Source: Diorhabda sublineata (Eukaryota > Arthropoda > Insecta > Coleoptera > Chrysomelidae). Taken from it: 64,000 nucleotides of DNA. Below are positions 12,624 through 24,599 of the stretch, piece after piece. The stretch is from assembly GCF_026230105.1 (NCBI RefSeq), contig NC_079478.1:9067653-9131652 (forward strand), given 5' to 3'. Positions within the stretch are counted from its first letter, which is position 1. Every line of letters begins with the position of its first letter. The notes below the pieces were generated by a model, which ran no database searches, was not told where the DNA came from, and saw only the letters and a program-made list of their open reading frames with translations. Both the position numbers and the translations under genes were made by a program.

Positions 12624-12629
12624 AATAAA
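12624..12629 (+). terminator. Polyadenylation signal of the repeat-protein gene
   Basis: AATAAA lies 26 bases after the TAA stop, in the same orientation, giving a very short 3-prime UTR. Confidence 0.7.
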
Positions 12630-13549
12630 GTTATTAAATCTGATCATCATTATGTTGTTATTTATTATTATGTTATTTGTCCTCAAAACTAATTAGCAAC
12701 AGAAAATAAAACTTAACAACAAAAATATGCCAAACATTTTCACTCAATATATAATTTAATGTTTTCCTAAACGGGAAAGTTTCCAATTTCTGTTAAAAAT
12801 GTAAAATTCACAAAGTGCTGACGTAGTGACAGCTTCAACGGGGAAAATAGAGAACAGAGAATGAAGCATTGACGGGGAAACGTCCATTAGTTTGTCGGTG
12901 ACGCTCGCTGAAATCTCTTAATCAGGCCATTAGCAAGTAGAGAAGGCTGTGCTTCGGTAAGCATCACATCTCTCTCTTTCACGTAAAGCCTATTATGATA
13001 TTAGAACAGCCCTTCCTGCTATTATGCGAGACCACTTCAAACGTTTCACTAAACATGGATATTATCATGCTAAATAAATCTCTCCTGTTCTTTTTAACTC
13101 TATTATCAATTTAGTCACGATTTTTTAACTGAAGAAATCAGAGTAGCACACGATAGATCTACTGGATATTGCAATTCAATTTGAAGTTGGAATTAGATAA
13201 CTAGATGTGTGTGAAGTTGGCTTGATTTTCTAGAGAAGAAAGAAGTGCTTTATTGTCAAAAAATTGTTCCGATTTGACTCGACTGATGTTCAAAAAAAAA
13301 CTCCAGAATCGGAATTAAATACATTTTTATTGTATTCCTCGTAGAAAACATTATTATTTTGAGTAATGTCCAACATTATTTTAAATAAAGGCCAATGCTA
13401 GTTCTAAGAAAACGTCCTGCCTATGCTTTCATTATACTTAAATTACAATACCCGAATTTGTAAGCCAAATAAGATATATTTTTGTCTATTGAACATAAAG
13501 AGATTGATGTATGTCATATATGCTTTAAACTATTGGATGGTAATAAACG

Positions 13550-13740
13550 AAAGGATTACTAAGATTATTGAAGTCATAACAGCTCTTACTCTTATCCAAT
13601 TCAAAGAAATTAAATTATTCAATCGTCATGTTCCAAGTCACGATGTTGATACCATAGCTGTGAAAAAAATAAGAGGGCGGAAATCAACCGCAGTTGCTGA
13701 AGGGTACATCAATGATAACATAAATAACAAATTAGAATGA
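13550..13740 (+). mobile_element. Crypton-like tyrosine recombinase C-terminal remnant
   Basis: The end of an open frame reads VDTIAVKKIRGRKSTAVAEG followed by YINDNINNK. This resembles the C-terminus of Crypton-type tyrosine recombinases, where LKxHGGWxSxxVAEGYI holds the late His/Gly-rich motif and the nucleophilic Tyr. Here the usual H-G-G-W is changed to R-G-R-K, so it is dead. The upstream part of the same frame is low complexity. The match comes from memory of the family pattern and is short. Confidence 0.4.
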
Positions 13741-13949
13741 GAAAAAGTCACTACTTCAAAGGTTTCCTCTACAAATCCGTCGAGCCTGGTGAAAAAAACC
13801 GTATTGTGGAAAGGCGGTCAGTAGTTGTATCGGAGAGCAGAAGATGAAGATCGAACTACACCGTGAGATCCAAGTTTACATTTATTATAGATAGATTTAC
13901 TGTTCTCGACTACCAAACTCTTAAATTGCGTAAAATAAAGAAACTGCCA

Positions 13950-14140
13950 ATGATGAAGCTGAATTTTCATTGGTGGTCGTGTTTGTGCCTTCAGGCAACC
14001 GAGATTACCAAGGGTAAGGAAGCTGCTACTGGAGGAGATGATTCTTTCATGCTTCAGAAGGAATCGCTAAATAGCCATTGATGAGCTGAATTTCCACCTC
14101 TCAGTGGTGGCCGTGTTTGGGTCTTCAACCAACCAAGTGA
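13950..14140 (+). repeat. Diverged direct repeat, two units
   Basis: GATGAAGCTGAATTTTCATT followed by GGTGGTCGTGTTTGTGCCTT (from 13951) recurs diverged at about 14079 as GATGAGCTGAATTTCCACC and GGTGGCCGTGTTTGGGTCTT. Unit length is about 128 bp. No coding function is apparent. Confidence 0.4.
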
Positions 14141-14144
14141 AGAA

Positions 14145-16755
14145 AAAATTTGGAAAATTGTTGAAGAGTCGATGAACGCGTATACAGTAATTTACTAACG
14201 AGAGATCAGAGAATTACCTCTCTTACCGTAGAGCTTTGACCGTCTGAATGCTTTGTTTGCATGTCGTTTCAATCCGCACTTGTTTTCGATTTGTGCACCG
14301 CTTAGCGATTTCTATGCCTTTTCATATATTTTCCTCAGTCTTCAATAAAAAGCATTAACGATTGTTTCACTTTTTTCTACGACTCCGTATCTGGAAAGCT
14401 TCGTGAGGGAGTAAAATCTGCTCTACTGGCTTCAGTACTTTCATCATCACAATAGTGACCCCTAGAATTTTTTATTTCTTCAGTGACGCCGCGTGGAGCA
14501 AAACACAATAAAAAAACTTGTGCCTGGAGAAACGCTTTACTTTTGGTGCTAAACCGATAGTTAGTGACGAAAGACGTTACAGTTATTAAGAATATTACAA
14601 GTACAACTACCTCTGGAACTAATACTTACATGACGGGTGAAAACAATACATCTGCAACTTCTAATTACTGTAGTGATATAATCAGAAATATTATGTGACA
14701 CAATTAATAATACATAGTACCTTTTTTACATATAGTTGTAGATAAAGTATAGGATTCGAAACAGAACAAATAAATTAACATCGAGAGGATAATTTCCCGT
14801 GAAAAAGCGATCGTAATAACAAACTACTTATCAAAGGATTTGAAAAAAAATAATGTCTCCCCTTCATATTAATGCTGAACGTAACTGATATTCATCACCA
14901 TCATAAGGTAGGTCTGTCATTATAAAAAGAAATCTTTGAAACGGGATAGTATCAGGAATGCTTTACGAGAATTAATTATCCTTCGTCCTGTGCCAAACTG
15001 AAGAGGGATATTAATAAAAGGATCTATGAACTCACATTCAGACAAGTCGGAGGTTGGTATTCAAACAGAATAATGAAGTCTTTAAAGTTGTTAATTAGAC
15101 CAAAAATGTCGGATTAATAAGGGTTATAAAGAGTAATAGACCGAGTAGCGAATTCAAAAGATTGTATGAAAAGTATCGAGTATCAATGAAAATATAGGAT
15201 AGTAAAGTAATTTTGAGTCAAATTTATAGTTCACAATCTACAAGGTGCAAGTACAAGTACCAAACATAATGTCACGTTAAGACTACGAAATATAGGTAAT
15301 AAATTATATCTTCATGCAAAAATCTCTCGTTTGTTTCATTATTTTCCGCTATAGAGGTTAATAATTCACTCTTTATTAATCTTGTTTCTTCCGTACCTCA
15401 TACCTTTGCGGAAACAATCACAATATTTGTCTTCGGATTAGATGATGTAAGCTCCAAAATCTCATTCTATTTAAATGCGACATTGGTTTGATCACAATTT
15501 TTACTGACCTCTTTTCCACTATCACTCACCCAATATCTCTACCCTATCCACAAATATTTCGCAAATGATTTATATATTTTTTATTTATTACTAACTGTTT
15601 TTTCATTCAAAAATATTCATTCTTCATCCAATAAATTCACTTCCGAACCTCTCGACCCCTATTTCGCTCGCATTCAACAGCCCTGACAAAACTTTTTCTC
15701 TTTTTCCATAACAACGTTCCAAAATGATAGATTTTTTCTCGAATTTGCCTCAAAGGTAACGCTAATTCAGAAATTTTTTGAACAATAATAAGAATCTGGT
15801 TTAAAAATGGGAATAAAACTAGTCAGCTGCATTATCGGTACATGAAATCATGTGCCAGTGACAGAATGGTTTGATAAATCGTATTTAAACGATTCAGTCC
15901 ATTTCTGAATTATTATATTTGCTAGTATTATCGATATCAATGTGAATAACGATTGGTTCAATAACTATATCTTCGAGAAAATCTAATTCCCACATCAGTT
16001 ACAGTATCCATAACAGCACTTAGTAAAAGCTCTACGTCTGCAGTCAGACGCCAAGTTCTTTAGGGTCACCATCATATTCCTTTGTTGCATAATTGTTTAA
16101 AGTGGGATGATAATGATAACCTACCTAGACATTGCAGGAAAGCTTCAAATCACAAATGATTTTCATCGTGTCATTGTTCTCGTCCTGCAAATATAATCCT
16201 AATACGGGTTACTGTAAGATGCTTCTGTGGATAAACCTTCAAGTACGACTTCTGGTGATAGTTCAATCAACCGTATACAACAAAATACATTTATATCGCC
16301 ATATGATCAATGATGTGTTTCTATTAATGGTAATTTCCTTTTAAGTAAAGGTGAACTTCATTTTTTTGGGCATGGTTTCACGCCTCTTGTTAATCTTATT
16401 AAATTTAATAGTTTTTCTATTGTATTAATTTTTTGAATTTTTTAAACTTGAAATATTAAAGAAAGTTTAAATACGAAAATACCAAAAAACTGCTATCAAG
16501 TTTTGAGCTTTCTCTCTCCAGTACCTTGTTTATTGAAATTTTTTTAAGTGAATAGCCCTTGAATTCACTTTGTATATTGATTGGACATCGATTTTAAACC
16601 AAATCGAATACCGCTGAAATGCTTGACTTGGAAACTGTGATTTGTTTCCAGAAAAATCATAATCAACTGAAATGCGAAGATAAAAAATAATAAGTCTTCG
16701 AAGTGAACTTAAGAAAAACGATAAACTTTGCCGAAATATTGTGTGTTTGTGTGTT
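14145..16755. other. Intergenic stretch, no gene recognised
   Basis: AT-rich sequence without splice-supported frames or recognisable element ends. Confidence 0.4.
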
Positions 16756-16759
16756 TAGA

Positions 16760-16910
16760 CCGTTTTCCATGAGGATATGAGCATGACAAAGATTTTTTCC
16801 AGTGGGTGCCGCGTCTCCTCACAACACGATAAGAGCAACAAAATGTTGATTTAGAGATTGGTATGAGCGTTTTATGTAAAATGATAAGGATATATTGTGA
16901 TAATATTTCT
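16760..16910 (+). mobile_element. Mariner transposase fragment
   Basis: The plus strand encodes HEDMSMTK, then in another frame FQWVPRLLTTR and EQQNVDLEIGM, resembling the mariner linker HEHLxMRKLFSKWVPRLLT and QKQQRVDDSE. About 140 bp survive, with stops and at least one frameshift. Confidence 0.5.
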
Positions 16911-16929
16911 AATTCTCTCTGCATTTGAT

Positions 16930-17400
16930 GTCATTTTCCCATTAACGAAGGACACTGGCGACATCATCTCTTTTCCTGCGCTATACTCTTTGCAATAGGT
17001 GTCCGTTGTCACTCTTCATTCCTGAAGTCTTGGGCAACAGTACAGTGTCAAGTGATCTCTCCAATGGTCTTCTGGATTGAATGTTTCGTTAATTTTATTA
17101 TATTTTGTGTGTTCTCTTCATTTATACTTGGCCAAATCACTTTGGATATATCGTTCAGTTCTCTCTGTTTGACCATATAATCTGATGCTTGACTGTGATT
17201 TCTGTGCCAATAGTATCTTTTAACAATTCAATCGGTAGTAGCACTTCCTTCCTCTTGATAGTGTCCATGTACCGGCAGAGGTTTACTCCAATGTCACTAA
17301 TCCAGGAGAGAGCCTTGCGATAGCTCATTACCACTTTTGACTTTGTCGTTTTTGATGTCATTGTTTTAAAGGCTGCCTAGCTGTCTACACAGATTATCAC
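16930..17400 (-). mobile_element. Non-LTR retrotransposon RNase H-region fragment (tentative)
   Basis: Minus-strand frames give YRKALSWISDIGVNLCRY followed, in another frame, by ISKVIWPSINEENTQNIIKL and TKHSIQKTIGEIT. This is the layout after the RNase H domain of Jockey-like elements (WPSYxxxRTxxLL, then LTGHC). It lies next to, but opposite in strand to, the element at 17.6-18.6 kb. Confidence 0.45.
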
Positions 17401-17589
17401 GATTTGAATTGAATCACCACTTTCCCTTACCAGTCTCTATTGCGTAGATTTCACTTACTTACAAATTCCGCAAAGATTTATTGACGAACTTCTTCGACTA
17501 ACTCATTTCTCTCAACATGATAGGTCCTACTCATCCTACACAAAGTTTTACTGATTAGCTAAATAGTCATTTCATTTTGGTAGTTTAGG

Positions 17590-18610
17590 AGAATGAGTGT
17601 GACATGATAGATTATCACAGGAAAGATGTCAACCTACTTCACCACAGCCTTAGAAGCAGCGCTTGCTTCCCTATAACCTAATTGAGAGAAAAACGGCATG
17701 AATTGGCGCCCACACGCTAGTCCAAATTGGAAAATTCAAGCCACGTAATCGGTCAGGTCCCATAAGGATTCTAGAATTGATAGACCTAGAAGACAGTGAC
17801 AAATCAATGGACCAAAGAATGGACATGCGGAGTGGTATTCAATGACAAATGGTCAATATAGATCTTCCGCAAGCTCAAAATGGTATACAGATGGCTCGAA
17901 TCTATCGCAAGGTTCTAGATTTGGCTCTTCTGTACTAAGCTCTCCAAATCAATACGAAAATCACTCACTATTTTTCAGCAATTATCGATAGTAATAAACA
18001 TATGTGCTCATTAGTGTTTGGATAGAAATTTGTCTAGAAAGCAGATTTAAATTCTTTCCAGTCACCAAGCGGCCTTAAAGGCCCGAAGGTTATTGACACA
18101 TTTAAAATAGGATAAGAAACTCTAAAAGCACTATCAAATAGAAACACAGCAAAGCTAATGAGCTACTATGTTATACCAATAGTATACCAATTTATGAGGA
18201 GGCAGACATGAGATGTAAAATCAGTAACGAACTGAACAGAGGGCTAAATAATCAGATGGAGTCACTCCGGACTTAGAAAATCTAAAAGATTCATAAGTAG
18301 AAACGATAATAAGCTGGTGATCGGTTTTCTCACAGGTTTCTGCTCTATCAAATATCACCTTAAGACGATAGACATAGCTGATAATAACAGCTGCAGATTC
18401 TGCTAGCAAGCTATAGAGACAGCAGAGTATCCACTTTACGAATGCTCTAACCATTTGGAGCATAAAAACCCCAGAGAAATAGCCTACTTTGGAAGAACCA
18501 GAACAATAAGATTCAGAGTCTTGTAAAAAATATCTTCTAAGAAGAGTTGCAGAGTGACTGGAAAGCCGAAAGGACTTTCCAAAAAATCTACAATCTGGGC
18601 AGCTCTTTCC
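17590..18610 (+). mobile_element. Non-LTR retrotransposon (Jockey-like) RNase H domain, degenerate
   Basis: Plus-strand frames give TTALEAALASL (end of the RT region), then SKWYTDGSNLSQGSRFGSS, the start of RNase H with its first catalytic Asp in YTDGS, and further on NDNKLVIGFLTGFCSIKYHL and IADNNSCRFC, matching the LTGHCPLxxHL and Cys motif after RNase H in these elements. Frameshifts and stops throughout. The 138-codon minus-strand frame at 18221-18637 is its antisense shadow. Confidence 0.75.
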
Positions 18611-18639
18611 CTCTTTTCGCCACAGCCTCATCTTCATAT

Positions 18640-20285
18640 AAATCTATTGAATCGATTGAAAATTATTTTTTTATTTCCAATTTATTGCTGCTATTTTTTC
18701 CAAATCATTGGCACTATTGAAAAAAGTATGGAATTTCCATCTTCATATTATTAAAACCTCATTTTTATGTATAATCTTGGAATAGCTACATTGGCTATTA
18801 GATTCTTGTTCTGCTTTCGAAAGTAGTTCAAAATAGGTATAAAATAATAACCTTTTTGTTAAGTTTGAACTTTAACTCCATATTATTCAATATAGTTTCC
18901 ATTTTTGTTTTCACTTTATGCTTTTCTGTCATATTATACGTTACCCAATTTACCCCATTTGCATTGATTTCACAACAATACAATTTTTGCTAAAAATAAA
19001 CTAGCTGTAGCTACCTAGATTTCATGTTTATAATCTTCTACTATTTTTAAAACATAACAAAAGGGTTATCGACAAGCGAAATTGATTTAGCGCAACCCTT
19101 AAAAGTGTATAAATAATCGAAGGATTTCAGTTTGCAGCGTCAACCGTTTTACAGTACACCACCCCGTTTGCGAGTCCCAAAAGCAGAGCGAAAAAGACCA
19201 GTAAAAGGGGAGAAATGAATACATTATCATCTGTTAACACTCAGTGTAATTGTTCTGGTGTTCAGTTCAGCCCCAGACGTTTCAATTAACTAAATGTTCC
19301 ACGATTTACCTTCTATGCATGCTACCATTTGTCTTTCACTATCACCGTTCTACATTGGACTTAATCTAAATGGAAATCATTTCTGATGATAGTTATGAAG
19401 ACGGTTAACTTCGGCAGATGCATATTAGAATATAGTTATAGACAATTATAATTGAAAATATCAAACAAATAATCTATTTATGAAAATTTTATTTAATCAG
19501 AGGTGATTCTCTGTTACATTTCTCTGTTGTATAAAAAAGCTCACCTGGAATCATCTGACTCGTATTTTCAATAATTTCCCCGAGAAAAATAACCATTAAA
19601 ATCTAATTCCAAACAAACAAACTAGATATTCTAAAAAGCCTCTGAAAGAACTTTTCCATTTAATAAATCCCTTTAAAAAGTTACTTCAAGAGACCGTTAA
19701 TAAACAAAATACTGCACGTGATCGGACCACTAATAAGCTTTGAAACTTCTTTTGTAGCAAGTTGCAAGCTGACGTAAGTTATGCGGTACATAAAAAGGAA
19801 TTATACGATAGCTTTATATTGTAAAGTCAGAGTTTATGAAAAAAAGATGATACATTTATTACTTTAAGAAGAGAACAGATTCCAGATGATACCATTTATC
19901 AGTTCCGCTCCACTAGTAGAAAGATATTTTATGACGAATCTGTAAGTACAGACAACTCTTAAAAATTTGAAATTTAAAGAATGTCCTCGAAAGCAAAATT
20001 GAATAGTCATTGCTAATTTCATCAATTTAAGTTGATATTTGGTAACCAAGTTTAATAATTAACAATTAAATATTGTGTAATAATATCAACTTTTGTTGAA
20101 TATAAAATCTTCAAGTAATGGAGAGCAATAAATGCAGAAAATCACTGTGTTTATCAGATTTAACAAATGTTGTAGAAATGAGAGGGTTGAAAATATATTT
20201 TCAACTTAATTTTCAGGTCTATACAATTTTTCTAGAGGTGTTCTTCCAAATTATAGTTATCATTTTTCCCTCAAAATAGGCGTTT
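18640..20285. other. Intergenic stretch with one weak promoter-like site
   Basis: AT-rich. The only local signal is TATAAATA at 19108-19115 followed by an initiator-like TCAGTT at 19127. No coding exon downstream can be supported; the first ATG (19215) opens only about 21 codons. Confidence 0.35.
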
Positions 20286-20289
20286 ACGA

Positions 20290-20815
20290 ATGCGATAACG
20301 TTTGATAAAAACCTCTCTCCTACAAGTTAAACTTTAAAATTCGTAAGCAAGAAAAAGTCACTGGGGGCTAGATCTATTGGATTTGTTATATTGTAAACCA
20401 ATTTGAAGTACAAATCTTGAATTTTACCCATGGCCATCACCGAATGAGAAGGTGCGGTGTCCTAATAGAAAAGCACTTACTTTGTTTTCAAATTCAGTCG
20501 CTTCTTGCAATTTCTCCACCTATTTTCCTACCGATGAAACCCTTTTTGCCTTTTTTGGAATAAGTTTCTGCAATTCACTGGCTTGCTTGCTTACTTAAGC
20601 ATGCCGATAGCCTCTTTTATGTCTCTAACCTTAATAGGTCTTCCATTACCATTTGGTGAACATTTTCAATTATATCTATGGTTGTCGCAGTTTTTGGCTA
20701 TCCCGAACGGTCGCCGTCAGTGAACTCATACGGCCACGTTTGAATACAACTAACCAAAATTTAACGCGAATGTCCGATTTGTCTAGTTTTTTAAGCCGAT
20801 TTGAACTGAATAACA
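20290..20815 (-). mobile_element. Mariner transposase remnant
   Basis: Minus-strand translation near 20340-20480 gives DTAPSHSVMAMGKIQDLYF, then KLVYNI and NPIDLAPSDFFLL. These are the second and third catalytic Asp regions of mariner (HQDxAPxH and LAPSDxFLF). Upstream (higher coordinates) are VFKRGRMSSLTAT and SELQKLIPKKAKRVSS. A TAG precedes the first Asp shown, and other stops occur. Confidence 0.7.
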
Positions 20816-20819
20816 ACAT

Positions 20820-23290
20820 ATTATAATAGAGTGTTCTAGCTAGGAAGTTTTTTTAATTCAATATAGATTTTGTTAGTATTCATACGAATGAAAGATAGAA
20901 TTAAAAACGAAGGATAAGTCTTTATTGAATGATAAGATAGGTTAAATAATGTGAGTAGAGGTAAAAGCTACACGTGAAAATGTACTCGAGATATTTATGC
21001 TGGAAATAATTGGATTTGCGGTGATAATCTAAAAAATGCATTATATTCCTACCACCTATTTTTAACGATGATAAAGCTTGGACGAAAATAGGGGTCACCG
21101 AATCTAGAGCCCCTAAGTTTGAAGAATGAACCAATATTATGGTGCCAATAGATTTCGCTAATTTGTTAAATTTCCGGAAATATATGAAAATGTATCAAAT
21201 ATTGTCAAAAATTACTAATTTTATGTAAAGAGTTTCTCTACAATACAATAATCGTGGTATATTTCTTAGACTGTTTCTGTTACAGTGCATGCTCGGAGTA
21301 GTAGAAAAAGACACAATATACACGTTATCTTGCTCTATGTTGGTATTCAAGAAATTCTGAAATAATCATTTGTCATTAGTGTTAATAACTTGATTAAATT
21401 ATTCATGATAAACGTTCCCTGGTGATCAGCACAAATAAATCTTCATTTATAACAGAATAATGTATATGCCAACTTCGATCATTATCAAATAATGTAACCC
21501 TCTCTAGTTTTGGATAACATCCCGTTTTTTCTTCCTGTAATGTTCCTAAAAGCTTTCTGTATAGAAAACTCTCGAATACAATTCCCGATTCTTGTTGTAC
21601 TTAATATTGAGACGTGAACTCCCGATTCTTCGCACGTCCTCTATCGGCGAGACTAATACGACGTTCATTGCGTAATTTGGTCACGTGATGCATTCTTTGG
21701 TCTCCCTCGTCCTCTTCCTCTTACTTCCTGTACACCCTAACAATGTTATTATGTATTATACCTACTAAGTGGGTATAAACGTGATGGTAAAAATGTCATC
21801 TTTTGTAGTGCTGGAGCTTTTGTTGAGTAGACAGATCAGTGACGTTTTTATAGGGAAATTGTTAAGGTTACAGAAAAGCTAGGCGATTATTGTGAATCTA
21901 CATCGTTGTTTATCATCGATGAACTCCGAATTATATTTTATGGTCAACTATTATGTGTGTCTGAACCAACTTTTTGATATGCTCGATATATTACCACGAG
22001 GAAAAATATTTCTTTCAAGTACGTAATCGTTTTGTACGAAGTTAAAATTCAAACGAAGTACTTCAATCTAATCCATCTGTGAGAATAGTAACAGTATCTA
22101 CCAACCCCATGGTTGTATTTTTTAAAATTTCAATTATGTAGCAGTCTTAATAGAATTTTGCGTTGAAATTGTTTCTAAAATAGTAATTATATGTAACTAC
22201 TTTGATTATGTAAAAGCAACCGTGTTTTGAAGACGTCACCCACATATACTTAACGCTATTGTTTATTGTTACATACGAGTGTTCCGGAACTTGATGCAAA
22301 AAATTCTTCAGTCAATACATGACATGAAAATAATGCTGTGACATAAAAAAATTCCTCATGAATTATGATCGAGAGTACAAACTTCCATTGTGACGCTATA
22401 CGGCAGAATCTTAGAATGATCTTCTAAGTTCAAAATGCCTACTTTGAATTTTTTTCAGTTTCTTTTTCGTTTTTATCTGGTAAGTTGTAGGCTAACCAAC
22501 TAAACTTTTCTGCATTGCAAGTATTTTCGATAAACAATTGCAATTTATGATAATTTTCTTCAGAATGACTCTTTATAGAGAACGGTTTGATTAGCATATA
22601 CATATCTCCTAAACCATAAATTTTATCGAGTTAAACATATAGTATCTTTTCGTTAAAAAATATTTTGAATAATTCATTCTTGCTATCTTGAAATTGTAAA
22701 TTTTCGGATTGTTAACTATTGGCATGAGTTGCCCTTGGCCTTCAGATAATAGTGTAGAATTATTTTATCCGTCAAGCACACTGGACATACTTAAACATCC
22801 ATTAAAAATTCATAATGAAAATATACCTAAACAGAAGCTCTAGTTTCTCAACTTTATAGGCCTATAAATCAGAAACAATGGGTTGTTTGAGAAAGTTACT
22901 TCATGTCACAGCATTATCTTCAAGTTATCTACTGAATATTTTGCATCAAGTCCCGGAACACCCTGTATACTTTAATATCATTAATATTGATAACATCATT
23001 ATAATAAATACAGATGAACGAATTGTACTTTTGACTTTCAGAAAATGTCACAACAGATTTAGGCGTCGCACACTGGAGCAAAAAGGTCCTATACCGGGCA
23101 ATAAATCAGGAACTCTATTAATATATGCCAAAATTGATTATTATTAATAGGATGTGTTATTACTACAAATAAAACACATAGTTAACATTTTGAGTTTGAT
23201 TTTAATTCAAAAAGAAATTGTCGTTAGATGCGACTATTCTCTTCTAGTTATTTATCTACGTGGTTACATATCCATATGAAAAAGATACAG
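20820..23290. other. Intergenic stretch, no gene recognised
   Basis: AT-rich. An 89-codon frame at 22878-23147 lacks splice or domain support. A string GGAACACCCTGTA at about 22957 resembles common insect transposon ends but has no partner nearby. Confidence 0.35.
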
Positions 23291-23293
23291 CAA

Positions 23294-23383
23294 TTACACT
23301 TCATCATCTTCAGAATCAAAAGAACTATTCTTGTCATCGCTTCCACTACCATCGTTGGCCTCTTTAATGTTCTTTTGGAATTT
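23294..23383 (-). pseudogene. Acidic C-terminal-like coding fragment (uncertain)
   Basis: The minus strand encodes KEANDGSGSDDKNSSFDSED then DEV and a stop, a Ser/Asp-rich tail like those of many nuclear proteins. An in-frame stop lies a few codons upstream with no credible acceptor between, so it is either a decayed last exon, a pseudogene fragment or chance. The gene of origin is not recognised. Confidence 0.2.
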
Positions 23384-23833
23384 TCATTTTCTGGTTATTA
23401 AGGGGTCGGAACTAAACGATTTTGAAAAGGTAAAATAATAACAATTATAAAAAAAATATTTTAAAACTTGGACTATATTGGAACCTAACTAAAAGCTTAC
23501 ATATATTTTGGATAAATGATAAATATAATATAGTTTTATTCTGTTTTAAATAATATTAACTAAATACAATTTTCTGCGGATATAATTTTATTAAAATGTT
23601 ATTACATACCTGAAGTCGAGTGTTCCATGTTGAAATTCAAACAGAAACTATGAAAATAAAGCTTTAAATCCACACAAAAAAATTCAAAATTCAAATCTAC
23701 AACAGTACAAGTGCACTATCCGTGGAAAACTGACTTCAGTACAGAGATGGGTAATAAACGCTTGGGATTAATAACATTTACCCAACGCTGGGGCTGAAAT
23801 CAATCTGTCGAGAACAAAAAGAAAATAGCAATA

Positions 23834-24061
23834 ATGAAACAAGGGGGCGAAACTTTTGTACAAATGTTAAACCAAAACCACACATCTTCCAGCATTATTG
23901 AAAATAAAGAAGTACATCCAGTAGCTCCTACAATGAATGTTTCTGGTCGCACTTCCATTTCAAGATATAAGATAATGATGCCTCCTTTCCAAATCGAATT
24001 GGAACTTTTAGAGAAGTATGTGAATGCATTAGATGAATCCGGCCTTTTTGCCTTTCTCTCG
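23834..24061 (+). CDS. Candidate first coding exon of an unknown protein
   Basis: ATG at 23834 opens 76 codons that end exactly at a strong donor, TCG then GTAAGTATAAG, at 24061/24062, in phase 0. The peptide starts MKQGGETFVQMLNQNHTSSS and ends with an amphipathic, Leu-rich stretch (ELELLEKYVNALDESGLFAF). The base composition is more gene-like than the flanks and an initiator-like TTCAGTA lies about 100 bases upstream, after which one upstream ATG opens a short frame. If the donor is not used, the frame reads through to a stop at 24110-24112, giving a 92-residue product. I do not recognise the family and did not find exon 2 in the following 2 kb. It could also be a remnant of a transposon-encoded protein. 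Confidence 0.4.
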
Positions 24062-24542
24062 GTAAGTATAAGTGTAGAAAAACTAGGAGCTGCTATTATT
24101 AATGAAGGATAAATAAGATTCAAAAGACTCTAAATTGGGTAATGAGTTGAAGCTTTTTAATTCATTTTGGAAATCTCTGGTGTAACATACTTCATAACCA
24201 CTTTGACAAGTTTTCTAAAAATCTTGGATACCTGTTTTTATCATGATCTATAAATGATAAAAAGAAGTATTTAGTTCTCTAGGATAATCATTCGATGGTA
24301 GAGAACTACACGAAAACGTGTTATTTTTTTTTAAACTACAACTACAATTGAAAAATGGGAAATAGAAATTGAATTAGGATATAGAATATATTTTAAATAA
24401 ATACTAATTTTGACAAGACTATACCTGTGTAATCTACCACATAATGAGTTTGTGTGGAATCACTTATTATCCCGATTTGCACTTGACACTCGTATATTTT
24501 CTAGGCATGTTTTCATGGAATTTTGTCTGATTTCTATCCAAA

Positions 24543-24577
24543 GTTGTGGAACAAAACTTCCTGTTTTGTTCCACAAC
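24543..24577. repeat. Perfect 15-bp hairpin
   Basis: GTTGTGGAACAAAAC at 24543-24557 is followed by a 5-base loop (TTCCT) and its exact complement at 24563-24577. It could form a stable RNA or cruciform hairpin. No U-tract or gene neighbour suggests a role. Confidence 0.7.
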
Positions 24578-24599
24578 ATTTCTGGTAACGGATTATGAT

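Noticed and set aside
12888..12905. GGGGAAACGTCC as a ribozyme core
   Set aside because: No matching core or hairpin on the 5-prime side.
18221..18637. 138-codon minus-strand frame
   Set aside because: It is the antisense of a recognisable RNase H-region retrotransposon sequence on the plus strand.
23800..24123. 107-codon minus-strand frame
   Set aside because: It mirrors the candidate plus-strand exon at 23834-24061, has no splice signals and a hydrophobic shadow-like composition.
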